Shown: positions 14,966-22,542 of the stretch, piece by piece
Position numbering within the stretch: the first letter of the stretch is position 1
Layout of the letters: each line of letters starts with the position of its first letter
NCBI GenBank assembly: GCA_934541205.1
Contig: CAKTDK010000007.1
Location: forward strand, 1 to 30,357
Length of the DNA stretch: 30,357 bases
Reading direction: 5' to 3'
Source of the DNA: an uncultured Eubacteriales bacterium
Lineage (GTDB): Bacteria > Bacillota > Clostridia > Oscillospirales > RGIG7773
Translations under genes and position numbers: made by a program
Notes under the pieces: model-generated
What the model saw: only the letters and a program-made list of their open reading frames with translations
Told to the model about the DNA's origin: nothing
Database searches by the model: none

Positions 14966-15300
14966 ATGTTTGAAAAGGTGAGAGATTTCTTCAGCTTTGA
15001 GAAAAAATTGCCGCTTTGCTCAAAAGTTCGGTTATTGCCGGACTGTGTTTTATAATCATTTCGGGTTTATTGTTTTTAAATTTGCTTTCGTACTTTTACT
15101 TCATTTGATTAAAAGAAATTTTCTTATTACTCATAATGAAAGATAAAAAACGTTTAAATTGCAAAAAAATGATATAAAAATGACATAGAGAAAATCAAAA
15201 TGTCAATAAGTGAAGAAATATCCCATTAAAATTCAAAGTAAAAAAGGATATAATCAAAACCAATCCATAAACAAAAGGATTAAAGAAACGGCGTAAACTT
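14966..15300. other. Non-coding stretch between the two RNA units
   Basis: No gene is supported. Only a 29-codon frame (ATG 14966) is open, with no good ribosome-binding site. TTCTTCAGCTTTG and TTGCCGCTTTGCTC (about 14989-15020) loosely recall the dispersed repeat seen near 10870. The rest is AT-rich with scattered short inverted repeats such as TGACAT/ATGTCA near 15181-15204. Confidence 0.5.
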
Positions 15301-15302
15301 CG

Positions 15303-15331
15303 TTGTAAAAAAGAGGAAAATATGTTATACT
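15303..15331 (+). promoter_or_regulatory. Extended -10 promoter of small RNA unit 2
   Basis: TTGTAA (15303-15308), 17 bases, then TATACT (15326-15331) with TG one base upstream. Spacing and architecture equal those of the unit 1 promoter, and the expected start coincides with the outer stem at 15338. Confidence 0.7.
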
Positions 15332-15337
15332 AACAAA

Positions 15338-15422
15338 GTCGGTGCCGAAAACCCGGTTGTTTATGAGTGCCCTTTACACTTATAAGCAGGTTTGATATGC
15401 TGTCACATATCAAACTGCCGAC
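15338..15422 (+). ncRNA. Predicted structured small RNA, unit 2
   Basis: The outer stem pairs GTCGG (15338-15342) with CCGAC (15418-15422). Hairpin 1 has stem TTATGAGTG (15361-15369) with CACTTATAA (15377-15385) and loop CCCTTTA. Hairpin 2 begins GCAGG, has a 9-bp stem 15391-15399 with 15406-15414, loop CTGTCA, and closes with CTGC. Stem sequences differ from unit 1 while both loops are identical, the pattern expected of a conserved RNA fold. Unlike unit 1, no T run follows directly; the 3' end is uncertain. Confidence 0.6.
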
Positions 15423-15658
15423 GTTATTCAATTTTATGAGTTAATTTTACAATAAATTTTATAAAATGTCAATGAAAATTTTGGAAAAATAAGAAAAGTT
15501 TATTAAAATATTTTTCCAAGCTTAAAATGAAACGGAAAAAACGTCAAAATAACGTGATAAATAAAGAATTAAAATAATAGAAAAATAATCATTCAAGCAG
15601 AAAAAGCAGTGACAATAAATACAAATACAAATATAATATATTTATTATAATAAAGAAT
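15423..15658. other. AT-rich spacer before queT
   Basis: No gene is visible. An 11-bp inverted repeat, TTGGAAAAATA (15481-15491) with TATTTTTCCAA (15509-15519), is present without a T run, so I do not call it a terminator. Confidence 0.5.
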
Positions 15659-15687
15659 TTGACAAACAAAATATAGTATTATATCAT
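15659..15687 (+). promoter_or_regulatory. Promoter of the preQ1-riboswitch/queT transcript
   Basis: TTGACA (15659-15664), 17 bases, TATCAT (15682-15687). The expected start, about 15694, is just before the riboswitch aptamer. Confidence 0.85.
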
Positions 15688-15696
15688 ACTGTTTAC

Positions 15697-15741
15697 GAGA
15701 TGTTCCTTGCCTAACCATCTCAAATAAAAAACAAGGGAGAG
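15697..15741 (+). promoter_or_regulatory. PreQ1-I riboswitch
   Basis: P1 pairs GAGATG (15697-15702) with CATCTC (15716-15721). Loop 1 holds TTCCTTGCC, and the A-rich tail AAATAAAAAAC follows P1. The pseudoknot helix P2 pairs CCTTG (15705-15709) with CAAGG (15732-15736). All match the class I preQ1 consensus. The P2 3' strand overlaps the ribosome-binding site AAGGGAG (15733-15739), so ligand binding should block translation of the leader ORF at 15748. The downstream gene queT fits the ligand. Confidence 0.93.
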
Positions 15742-15747
15742 ATAAAA

Positions 15748-15810
15748 ATGAATATTTATTTCTGTAAAAAAAATTATGGCAAATTCTTTAAAGGCGGTGA
15801 TATAATATGA
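15748..15810 (+). CDS. 20-codon leader ORF between riboswitch and queT
   Basis: ATG 15748 is eight bases after AAGGGAG, which is the sequence the preQ1 riboswitch hides. The frame runs 20 codons (MNIYFCKKNYGKFF and then GGDII) to TGA 15808-15810, which overlaps the queT ATG by ATGA. The riboswitch-controlled ribosome-binding site is therefore this ORF's, about 70 bases from queT. The likely purpose is translational coupling: ribosomes ending here restart on queT, which has its own weak site AAGGCGG. The peptide is basic and has no family I recognise. Confidence 0.65.
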   Translation: MNIYFCKKNYGKFFKGGDII

Positions 15811-16292
15811 AAAATACCGCTTTAAAGATAACAAGAGGGGCTTTAATAACAGCTTGTTATTTTGTTATTACTCTTTTGACAGCGTCTTTGGCGTATAAGG
15901 ATATCCAGTTTCGTATAGCTGAAATATTGATGCTTTTATGTTTTTACAAAAAAGATTATTGTATTCCTCTTATTTTGGGATGTGCTATTGCTAATTTTTT
16001 CAGTCCTATGGCGTTGATGGATATATTTTTCGGAACTTTTGCAACCGCTTTGGCAGCTTTTTGCATGTGGAAAAGCAAAAATATTTATATCGCCGCTGTT
16101 TTTCCTGTAATATTTAATGCGGTGATTGTGGGAGTAGAGCTTAAAATAGCGTTAAAACTTCCTTTATTTATGTCTATGCTTACCGTAGGCTTAGGAGAAC
16201 TTGCAGTTATGGCTGCGGGAGTTATTTTATTTAAGCTGATTCTTGAAAAAAGAAATATCTTTAAAAAGATTTTTCAGCCGGAAAAAATATAA
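15807..16292 (+). CDS. queT: QueT family queuosine-precursor transporter (ECF S component)
   Basis: The 161-residue protein has about five membrane segments. QueT signatures are DIQFRIAEILMLLCFYKKDY near residue 32, LGCAIANFFSPMALMDIFFG near residue 56 and the GLGELAVMAAGVILF end. QueT proteins are substrate-binding S components of energy-coupling factor transporters that import preQ1 or related queuosine precursors; the shared ECF ATPase module is not in this window. The preQ1 riboswitch upstream independently supports the assignment. ATG 15807 gives the usual N-terminus. Confidence 0.93.
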   Translation: MKNTALKITRGALITACYFVITLLTASLAYKDIQFRIAEILMLLCFYKKDYCIPLILGCAIANFFSPMALMDIFFGTFATALAAFCMWKSKNIYIAAVFPVIFNAVIVGVELKIALKLPLFMSMLTVGLGELAVMAAGVILFKLILEKRNIFKKIFQPEKI

Positions 16293-16305
16293 TATATAAA
16301 AAGTT

Positions 16306-16341
16306 ATGAGAGCCTGAAAGATATATCTTTCAGGCTCTCAT
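16306..16341. terminator. Perfect 36-bp palindrome, terminator for the minus-strand gene
   Basis: ATGAGAGCCTGAAAGATA (16306-16323) is followed directly by its exact reverse complement (16324-16341). On the minus strand it is followed by AACTTTTTATA, a T run that suits the DUF4434 gene ending at 16377. On the plus strand there is no T run, so termination of queT here is less certain. Confidence 0.85.
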
Positions 16342-16376
16342 GGAATGATTATGAAAAGAATGGTGGTTAGCAAAAA

Positions 16377-17660
16377 TTATTTTTTATTATTTTGTTCTTC
16401 CATAAACTTATTATAGTATTTTTCATATTTAACATAAAGGTCAACAGCTTTTTCGCCTCCGAGGTTAAATGGAGATTCGGGAGGATTTAACATACCGGTA
16501 AACTGATAACCGTATATCTGTTCAACATCGTCGTATATACGTATTTCCTTTATCAAATCATCGCAGCTTTTTGGAATAAGTCCGTTAGGAAACGGGTTTT
16601 GAAAAACCTCCATATCAACCCACATATGAGTATCACATTCCTCACAAATTCTTTTTATATCAAGAACATTAAGATGCTCCAAATCTCTTGCAAAAGCAAA
16701 GGGAATAAGGATATCGATAAAGGGAAGAATAGTCTGCCATTCATACTCATAGTTTTGGAAGTTGATGTTGTTAGGGGCCAAGGCTACAGGTTTCGTCGGA
16801 GTGAGGTTTTTAACAAAGGCTTTAAATTCTCTGAAAAATTTACCTATATTTTTATAGTCTTCTGTAGGAACCTGATCCCATTCCGCATATAAGGCGCCGA
16901 AAATTTCTTCGGAAATATACCAGCCGTAAAAACTTTCATGATGACCGTACATTTCAAAAAGTTCTTTTGCAACTTTTTTATGCCAATTTAATGAATCCTC
17001 AGAAAAATCAAACCATGCATAAAGTCCTACGCCTACAAGGACATGCATACCGCATTCGTCAGCGGCGGATAAAACCGCTTCGATAGGGTCCTTTGCGGTT
17101 ATATCGACTTTGTCGGGAAATAACTTTGAAGGATAGAAGGCTTTTCCTTTGTATCCGTCTTTGTCCATTGTGTGAGCGTTGCAGTAGTTGTCGCTGTCAA
17201 AAACGTTTTGAATAACAACACCGTTTATGCCGACTTTATGCATATGTCTTATATGGTCTTTAAAATCCTCATCGTTCATGGTTTTTAAAGCAGGATTGAA
17301 AAAAGCGGCTTCAAATTCACTCCAGTGATATATCGAAATCCAGCATCCATCCATTAAAGTTGTAGAGGGAAGGGAGGTATCAACCACCTGGTAATTATAA
17401 TCCTTGCTGTAAACAACCTGTTCATCTTTAATAAATTCAATTTTTATGACAATATCCCCGCAAACCATTGATAAATCAAAATATGCAGATTTAACAAGTC
17501 CGTTTTCAAGAGCATATATGTATTTTTTTACTTGTTTTCCGTCTTTTAAAATTCTAACGGCGGCAAGGTCAGCTTCAACTGAATAAAGTCTTATCTCAGG
17601 TTTAACCTGTTTTGTAACTCTTACTGCCGGAATGATGGAAAATTGTGATTTGGTGTGCAT
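16377..17660 (-). CDS. DUF4434 glycoside-hydrolase-like protein
   Basis: The 427-residue protein has no signal peptide, so it probably acts in the cytoplasm. An N-terminal beta-rich region (residues 1-95) is followed by a TIM-barrel-like domain: GCWISIYHWSEFEAAFFNPA, MHKVGINGVVIQNVFDSDNY, MHVLVGVGLYAWFDFSEDSL, FYGWYISEEIFGALYAEWD and PFIDILIPFAFARD. These resemble the DUF4434 family, related to glycoside hydrolases; the acidic pair in WYISEE may be catalytic, which is inference. Start ATG 17660 follows GGAGG; a longer in-frame frame begins before the promoter -10. It is divergent from the Gfo/Idh/MocA-like gene, suggesting a shared sugar theme. Confidence 0.8.
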   Translation of the reverse strand: MHTKSQFSIIPAVRVTKQVKPEIRLYSVEADLAAVRILKDGKQVKKYIYALENGLVKSAYFDLSMVCGDIVIKIEFIKDEQVVYSKDYNYQVVDTSLPSTTLMDGCWISIYHWSEFEAAFFNPALKTMNDEDFKDHIRHMHKVGINGVVIQNVFDSDNYCNAHTMDKDGYKGKAFYPSKLFPDKVDITAKDPIEAVLSAADECGMHVLVGVGLYAWFDFSEDSLNWHKKVAKELFEMYGHHESFYGWYISEEIFGALYAEWDQVPTEDYKNIGKFFREFKAFVKNLTPTKPVALAPNNINFQNYEYEWQTILPFIDILIPFAFARDLEHLNVLDIKRICEECDTHMWVDMEVFQNPFPNGLIPKSCDDLIKEIRIYDDVEQIYGYQFTGMLNPPESPFNLGGEKAVDLYVKYEKYYNKFMEEQNNKK

Positions 17661-17697
17661 ATAATATCCTCCGATATAAATACTGTTTTTTTGTTTA

Positions 17698-17726
17698 ATT
17701 ATATCAAAACCATATATAAAAATCAA
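17698..17726 (-). promoter_or_regulatory. Promoter of the DUF4434 gene
   Basis: On the minus strand, TTGATT (17726-17721), 17 bases, then TATAAT (17703-17698). The start codon is 38 bases downstream of the -10. Confidence 0.8.
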
Positions 17727-17782
17727 CAAAGCTTTTTTTAGTATTTTACTAATACGGTATCAGTTTTTGACACAATTTAAGG

Positions 17783-17810
17783 TTTACAAAATTTATTTGA
17801 GTGATATAAT
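17783..17810 (+). promoter_or_regulatory. Promoter of the Gfo/Idh/MocA-like gene
   Basis: TTTACA (17783-17788), 16 bases, TATAAT (17805-17810) with an upstream TG. It is back to back with the DUF4434 promoter, 57 bases between the two -35 boxes, leaving room for a shared operator. Confidence 0.75.
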
Positions 17811-17871
17811 AACTTTATGGAAGTGTATAATATTTCCTATAAATTGTTTTTGGATAAAAGGAGAAAATAAT

Positions 17872-18735
17872 ATGAAAAAGATAGGATTTATTGATTACTA
17901 CATTGATGAATGGCATGCCAATAATTATCCAAATTGGATAAGAGAAAGCAAGTATAAAGACGAGTTTGAAGTTTCATACGCTTATGAAATGATTTGTCCG
18001 GAAGGAAAAACCAATATTGATAAATGGTGTGAAAATTTCGGAGTTGAAAAATGTGACAGCATTGAAGAAATTGTTGAAAAAAGTGATTGTATTGTAGTTC
18101 TTTCTCCTGATAATCCCGAAATGCATGAAAAACTTTCTCAGATACCGCTTAAATCCGGAAAACCTACTTATATAGATAAAACTTTTGCTACAAGCTATAA
18201 AGAAGCAAAAAGAATAATTGATTTGGCAAAGGAAAACAACACTCCTATGTATTCTTCATCAGCTTTGAGATTTGCAGATGAGATTTTGAATATTGACAGC
18301 AATGTTTTTAACAGAGAGAATATTGATTTTGTCAGTGTAAGAGGACCCGGTGTTGTAGAAATTTACCTTATTCATCAGATAGAGCCGCTTGTTAAGCTGA
18401 TGGGAGTGGGAGCAGAAGCGGTAATGAACATAGGAACTGAAAATACACCCGCTTTTTCGATTAAGTATAAAGACGGAAGAAAAGCTATGGTTAATCATAT
18501 AACCGCGTCGCCATTTAGTTTTGCACTTCAAAATAAAGACGGTCAGACGGGACTTGTAGTTAATGAAATGACAAATCATTTTCCAAATTTTATTGAGGCT
18601 ATGCTTGAGTTTTTTAAAACCGGAGAAAGTAAGGTTCCGTTTGAAGAAATCCTTGAATGTATGGCGCTGATAGAATGCTGCAATAAAGCCTTAAAAACTC
18701 CTTATGAATGGGTATATATTGATAACTGCAAATAA
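17872..18735 (+). CDS. Gfo/Idh/MocA-like oxidoreductase family protein
   Basis: The 287-residue protein fits the size of short Gfo/Idh/MocA members. It has a Rossmann-like first domain: IEEIVEKSDCIVVLSPDNPE, SGKPTYIDKTFATSYKEAKR and IIDLAKENNTPMYSSSALRF correspond to the family block normally ending in EKP. Here the sequence is DKT, and the N-terminus (MKKIGFIDYYIDEWH) lacks a clear GxGxxG. NAD(P) binding is therefore not certain. A beta-rich second domain follows (PAFSIKYKDGRKAMVNH). ATG 17872 has AAAAGGAG ten bases upstream. It may act on a sugar or cyclitol linked to the divergent DUF4434 gene. Confidence 0.75.
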   Translation: MKKIGFIDYYIDEWHANNYPNWIRESKYKDEFEVSYAYEMICPEGKTNIDKWCENFGVEKCDSIEEIVEKSDCIVVLSPDNPEMHEKLSQIPLKSGKPTYIDKTFATSYKEAKRIIDLAKENNTPMYSSSALRFADEILNIDSNVFNRENIDFVSVRGPGVVEIYLIHQIEPLVKLMGVGAEAVMNIGTENTPAFSIKYKDGRKAMVNHITASPFSFALQNKDGQTGLVVNEMTNHFPNFIEAMLEFFKTGESKVPFEEILECMALIECCNKALKTPYEWVYIDNCK

Positions 18736-18738
18736 TCA

Positions 18739-18767
18739 TTGAAACATTGATAATAATTTGATATAAT
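18739..18767 (+). promoter_or_regulatory. Promoter of the O-antigen-ligase-like gene
   Basis: TTGAAA (18739-18744), 17 bases, TATAAT (18762-18767). It begins directly behind the stop codon of the preceding gene, so the ligase-like gene can be transcribed alone. Confidence 0.8.
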
Positions 18768-18803
18768 ATCTTAGTAACTTTTAAAAAATAGGATGGTGGT
18801 TTT

Positions 18804-20294
18804 TTGGCAACGCTTGCACAAAAAGAATATTCAAAAAATATTTGCTGCGCTATTGCGCTTGTTGTATTGTTTCCCAGTATATTTATAGTAAATATGCAGA
18901 TACGTTCCGGCGCGTCTATATATACAAAACTGATATTTCCTCTTATAGTAGCAGTTTGTTTTTTGATAGCATTTCTTATTATTACTTTTTATGATAAGTT
19001 TAAGCCTTTTAAACTAAAAGATTATCAATGGGCTTTAATAGTATTTGCCGGTGCAATACTTGTTTCGGCAATTATATTCTGGATAATGCTTGGCACCGGG
19101 AATCTTGATTACTGGGAAAACAAAAATAATGAAAACTATTCTCCTATTATAGGATATATAGGCGGCAGCGCAAGAATGGAAGGAATACTTGCATTTTTCT
19201 GTTATTTTATGTATTTTATTGCCGGAAGTTCAATTACAGACAGAAAATATGTTAAAGTAATATTAGGTGTTTTTGTTGCAATTCTTGTTATAGCGTCTTT
19301 CTTTGCTGTATTGGAGCATTTCGGCTATATGTATAAGGACAGCAAGGGAAATTATCTGAGACCTAAAGTGTTCTGCGGAAACGCCAATTTCTTTGCAAGC
19401 TTTACAACTCTCGGAATTGCGGTTTTAAGCTCTTATATAGTAAATACCAAAAAATATTTTATGCTTATAGGAGCAGTACCTGTATATGTTCTTGTTTGTT
19501 TTGCTACGGTATATAATAATTCAAGAAGCGCTTGGATAGGGTCTTTGTTGGCATGGGTTAGTATATTTGCTTTTATAATATGGGATTTTGTGAGAAACCA
19601 TGATATAAAGGACTTGTTAAAAAAGGGTTTATTGCTGCTTTTGTGCGGACTTATATTCCTTGGAGTGCTTGTAAGTGTTATTAAAGTATTTGAACCTGAT
19701 ACATATTCAACAAGAATGGAAGCTACTATAGATCAGATAATAGGCGCTGATGAAGAAGTTGATTCCGGTGAAACAACAGGAGAAACTGAACAGGAGATTG
19801 CTCAAAAGCTTTATAATGAAAATTATGTAAAATGGGGATCAGGAAGAGGACATTCATTTAAATGGGGAATAAAAATGCTGTCATCAAATCTTCTTTTTGG
19901 AACAGGTCCTGATAATTTCAGATTTGCATTTCCAAGCGCCGCTTATGAAGAAAGCAGATCTGCTTATGGAAAAGCTCTTGCTTTTGACAAAGCCCATAAT
20001 GAATATGTTCATTTAGGAGCAACTCTCGGTATTGCAGGACTTTTCTCTTATCTTGTTTTTGTAACGCTGATTTGTATTAACGGATTTAAAAGTATTAAAA
20101 AGGAAGCACAGTTTTATAACGACAATGAAATTATTAAAAAGATGCTTTTTGCGGCAGTTATAGGATATCTAGGTCAGGCATATTTTAATATAAGCGTGCT
20201 TCAGGTAGCACCGTTTTTCTGGACCTTTATGGGACTTTTAGTTGCCGATTATTTTCCAAAACGTGTAAACAGAAAAAACAATAAAAAAGCATAA
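18804..20294 (+). CDS. O-antigen ligase / polymerase family membrane protein
   Basis: The 496-residue protein has about eleven membrane segments and one large outer loop (about residues 295-375). The Wzy_C region is visible: FCGNANFFASFTTLGIAVL, NNSRSAWIGSLLAWVSIF near residue 240, the loop with GRGHSFKWGIKMLSSNLLFG, GPDNFRFAF and KAHNEYVHLGATLGIAGLF with His 398. Such enzymes move or join lipid-linked glycans, or glycosylate proteins, outside the membrane. No other glycan gene is nearby, so the substrate cannot be inferred. The start is TTG 18804, the only in-frame start before the first membrane segment; its ribosome-binding site GGTGG is weak. Confidence 0.88.
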   Translation: MATLAQKEYSKNICCAIALVVLFPSIFIVNMQIRSGASIYTKLIFPLIVAVCFLIAFLIITFYDKFKPFKLKDYQWALIVFAGAILVSAIIFWIMLGTGNLDYWENKNNENYSPIIGYIGGSARMEGILAFFCYFMYFIAGSSITDRKYVKVILGVFVAILVIASFFAVLEHFGYMYKDSKGNYLRPKVFCGNANFFASFTTLGIAVLSSYIVNTKKYFMLIGAVPVYVLVCFATVYNNSRSAWIGSLLAWVSIFAFIIWDFVRNHDIKDLLKKGLLLLLCGLIFLGVLVSVIKVFEPDTYSTRMEATIDQIIGADEEVDSGETTGETEQEIAQKLYNENYVKWGSGRGHSFKWGIKMLSSNLLFGTGPDNFRFAFPSAAYEESRSAYGKALAFDKAHNEYVHLGATLGIAGLFSYLVFVTLICINGFKSIKKEAQFYNDNEIIKKMLFAAVIGYLGQAYFNISVLQVAPFFWTFMGLLVADYFPKRVNRKNNKKA

Positions 20295-20304
20295 ATTGTA
20301 AAAT

Positions 20305-20338
20305 AAAAATCCCTGTGAGTTTTTCACAGGGATTTTTT
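20305..20338. terminator. Terminator after the O-antigen-ligase-like gene
   Basis: A perfect 14-bp stem pairs AAAAATCCCTGTGA (20305-20318) with 20324-20337, with a T run. It is placed ten bases after the stop. Confidence 0.93.
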
Positions 20339-20394
20339 ATTATGAAGAATTTCAAGTAACAAAATTTATTTTTTAAAATATAATAAAATAACTG

Positions 20395-20422
20395 TTGACA
20401 AAATAAAAAAATGTGGTATTAT
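20395..20422 (+). promoter_or_regulatory. Promoter of the leuA T-box transcript
   Basis: TTGACA (20395-20400), 16 bases, TATTAT (20417-20422). Confidence 0.85.
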
Positions 20423-20439
20423 ACATTTAATAATAAAAT

Positions 20440-20722
20440 GCGTTGAAAAGGAATAGTAAGGTTTTCGTAGCATTAAGAGAGCTGTTGGGTGGTGAAAAAC
20501 AGCTGTGAAAAAAACTTGAACTCGCCTTGAAGCTGCTGACTGAGAAATTTCCTTTTTGGGAAAATGTAGGTACAGACGGATCCTGACCGTTACAGCAGGA
20601 GGGATATAATCTTTTTGTAAAAAAGCCGTATCCTGTTAAAGTGCATCTTTTTAACAAAGGTGAATTAGAGTGGTACCACGTGAGAATTTATCTCCCGTCT
20701 CTTATTTGGAGACGGGAGTTTT
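20440..20722 (+). promoter_or_regulatory. Leucine-specific T-box leader with terminator
   Basis: Stem I shows AATAGTAAGG, AGAGAGCTGTTGG and the specifier context TGAACTCGCC, giving specifier CTC (20521-20523), a leucine codon. Stem III is seen as ACGGATCCTGACCGTTA. The T-box core TAGAGTGGTACCACGTG spans 20666-20682; its TGGT is complementary to ACCA, the end of a tRNA with discriminator A, as in tRNA-Leu. The terminator pairs CTCCCGTCTC (20692-20701) with GAGACGGGAG (20709-20718), followed by TTTTG. Uncharged tRNA-Leu should favour the antiterminator and so leuA expression when leucine is scarce. Confidence 0.96.
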
Positions 20723-20772
20723 GTGTTTTATCAGCAAGCAGACAGCATCAAATTCAGAAAGGATTAAAAACT

Positions 20773-22434
20773 ATGAAAAATGTGACCAAATACACAAGAG
20801 GATACTTTAATCCTCCTGTATGCGAAATGAAGTGGGCAAAAAAAGAATATATCGATAAAGCGCCTATATGGTGCAGCGTTGATTTAAGAGACGGAAATCA
20901 ATCTCTTATCGTTCCCATGTCTTTGGAAGAAAAGCTTGAATTTTTTAAATTTCTTGTAAAAATAGGATTTAAAGAAATTGAAGTAGGGTTTCCCGCTGCT
21001 TCCGAAACAGAATATGAATTTTTAAGAACTCTTATTGAAAAAGATATGATTCCCGATGATGTGACAATTCAAGTGCTTACTCAATCAAGAGAACATATTA
21101 TCAGAAAGACCTTTGAAGCTCTTAAAGGCGCAAAAAAAGCAGTCGTTCATTTGTATAATTCCACATCCGTTGCTCAAAGAGAACAAGTATTCAGAAAATC
21201 CAAGGAAGAAATAATTGATATAGCCGTTTTCGGAGCAAAATTATTAAAAGAAATAGCATCTCAGCAAGAAGGCGATTTCAAATTTGAATACTCTCCGGAA
21301 AGCTTTACGGGAACAGAAATGGAATTTGCTCTTGATATATGCAATGCTGTTCTTGATATCTGGAAACCCACTTGCGACAATAAGGTTATTATAAATCTTC
21401 CGGTTACGGTATCTATGTCGCTTCCTCATATTTACGCTAATCAGGTAGAATATATGTGTGATAATTTAAAATACAGGGAAAACGTAATTGTTTCACTTCA
21501 TCCTCATAATGACAGAGGCTGTGCTGTTGCAGACAGTGAACTTGGAATTCTTGCCGGCGCAGATAGAATTGAAGGAACATTATTTGGAAACGGAGAACGC
21601 ACTGGAAACGTTGATATAATTACTATGGCACTTAATATGTATTCCCACGGTGTTGACCCTGAGCTTGATTTTTCCAATATGCCGGAAGTTATTGAAGTTT
21701 ATGAAAAAATGACTGGAATGCATGTTTACGAGCGTCAGCCTTACGGCGGAAAACTTGTTTTTGCAGCTTTTTCCGGATCTCATCAGGATGCAATTGCAAA
21801 AGGCATGAAATGGCGTGAAGAAAAAGCTCCCGAGCACTGGACTGTTCCTTATCTTCCTATTGATCCCAAAGATATCGGAAGAGAATATGAAGGAGACGTT
21901 ATCAGAATTAACAGTCAATCGGGAAAAGGCGGTATAGGTTATCTGTTACAGCAAAAATACGGTTATGACCTGCCTCCGAAAATGAGAGAAGTATTCGGAT
22001 ACGCTGTAAAAAGCGTTTCAGACCATAAGCACAAGGAACTTATGCCGGAAGAAATTTTTGAAATTTTCAAAAAAGATTTTATAAACAAAGAAGACCCTAT
22101 AAGTATTCCCGAATGTCATTTTGTTCAAAAGGATGGAATTATTGCAAACGTAACTATTTCAAAAGACGGTGTTTCAAAAGTATATGAAGGAAAAGGTAAT
22201 GGCCGTCTTGACGCAGTAAGCGATGCGATAAGAAAGGCTTTTAATATGAATTTTGAAATTGAAACATATTCGGAGCATTCACTTGAACAAGGCTCAAAAT
22301 CAAAGGCGGTAGCTTATGTAGGAGTTAAATACAAGGACGACAAAATCGCCTGGGGCGCAGGAATTGACGACGATATTATAAAAGCTTCAATCCATGCGCT
22401 TGTAACTGCATTAAATTATTGCTACAATAAATAA
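20773..22434 (+). CDS. leuA: 2-isopropylmalate synthase, long (LeuA2-like) form
   Basis: The enzyme joins acetyl-CoA and 2-oxoisovalerate, the first committed step of leucine synthesis. The 553-residue protein has the DRE-TIM barrel with PIWCSVDLRDGNQSL (catalytic Arg-Asp), GFKEIEVGFPAASETEYEF and the metal-binding HPHNDRG, then LFGNGERTGNVD. The C-terminal regulatory domain lies after residue 440 (ISIPECHFVQKDGIIANVTI) and usually senses leucine. Sequence and N-terminal leader (FNPPVCEMKWAKKEYIDKAP) match the longer type shared with Actinobacteria and fungi. ATG 20773 follows AAAGGA behind the T-box; earlier in-frame codons are within the leader. Confidence 0.96.
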   Translation: MKNVTKYTRGYFNPPVCEMKWAKKEYIDKAPIWCSVDLRDGNQSLIVPMSLEEKLEFFKFLVKIGFKEIEVGFPAASETEYEFLRTLIEKDMIPDDVTIQVLTQSREHIIRKTFEALKGAKKAVVHLYNSTSVAQREQVFRKSKEEIIDIAVFGAKLLKEIASQQEGDFKFEYSPESFTGTEMEFALDICNAVLDIWKPTCDNKVIINLPVTVSMSLPHIYANQVEYMCDNLKYRENVIVSLHPHNDRGCAVADSELGILAGADRIEGTLFGNGERTGNVDIITMALNMYSHGVDPELDFSNMPEVIEVYEKMTGMHVYERQPYGGKLVFAAFSGSHQDAIAKGMKWREEKAPEHWTVPYLPIDPKDIGREYEGDVIRINSQSGKGGIGYLLQQKYGYDLPPKMREVFGYAVKSVSDHKHKELMPEEIFEIFKKDFINKEDPISIPECHFVQKDGIIANVTISKDGVSKVYEGKGNGRLDAVSDAIRKAFNMNFEIETYSEHSLEQGSKSKAVAYVGVKYKDDKIAWGAGIDDDIIKASIHALVTALNYCYNK

Positions 22435-22442
22435 TTTTAAAT

Positions 22443-22472
22443 AAAAAACATGTGCTTTTGCACATGTTTTTT
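22443..22472. terminator. Terminator after leuA
   Basis: AAAAAACATGTGC (22443-22455) pairs perfectly with 22460-22472 around a TTTT loop, with T residues at the end. Confidence 0.93.
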
Positions 22473-22542
22473 ACATAATTCGACAAACGCTTTGTTTAAT
22501 TGGCAATATAATATAATAAATTAATTAATAAGGGTGAGAAAA

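Noticed and set aside
14966..15055. 29-codon ORF after the terminator at 14965
   Set aside because: It starts one base after the T run, with no ribosome-binding site or promoter, and its sequence recalls the decayed dispersed repeat.
14467..15422. CRISPR array or tmRNA, RNase P, 6S or SRP RNA in the long spacer
   Set aside because: There are no regularly spaced direct repeats with unique spacers, and none of the conserved cores of those RNAs (for example a tRNA-like end) is present.
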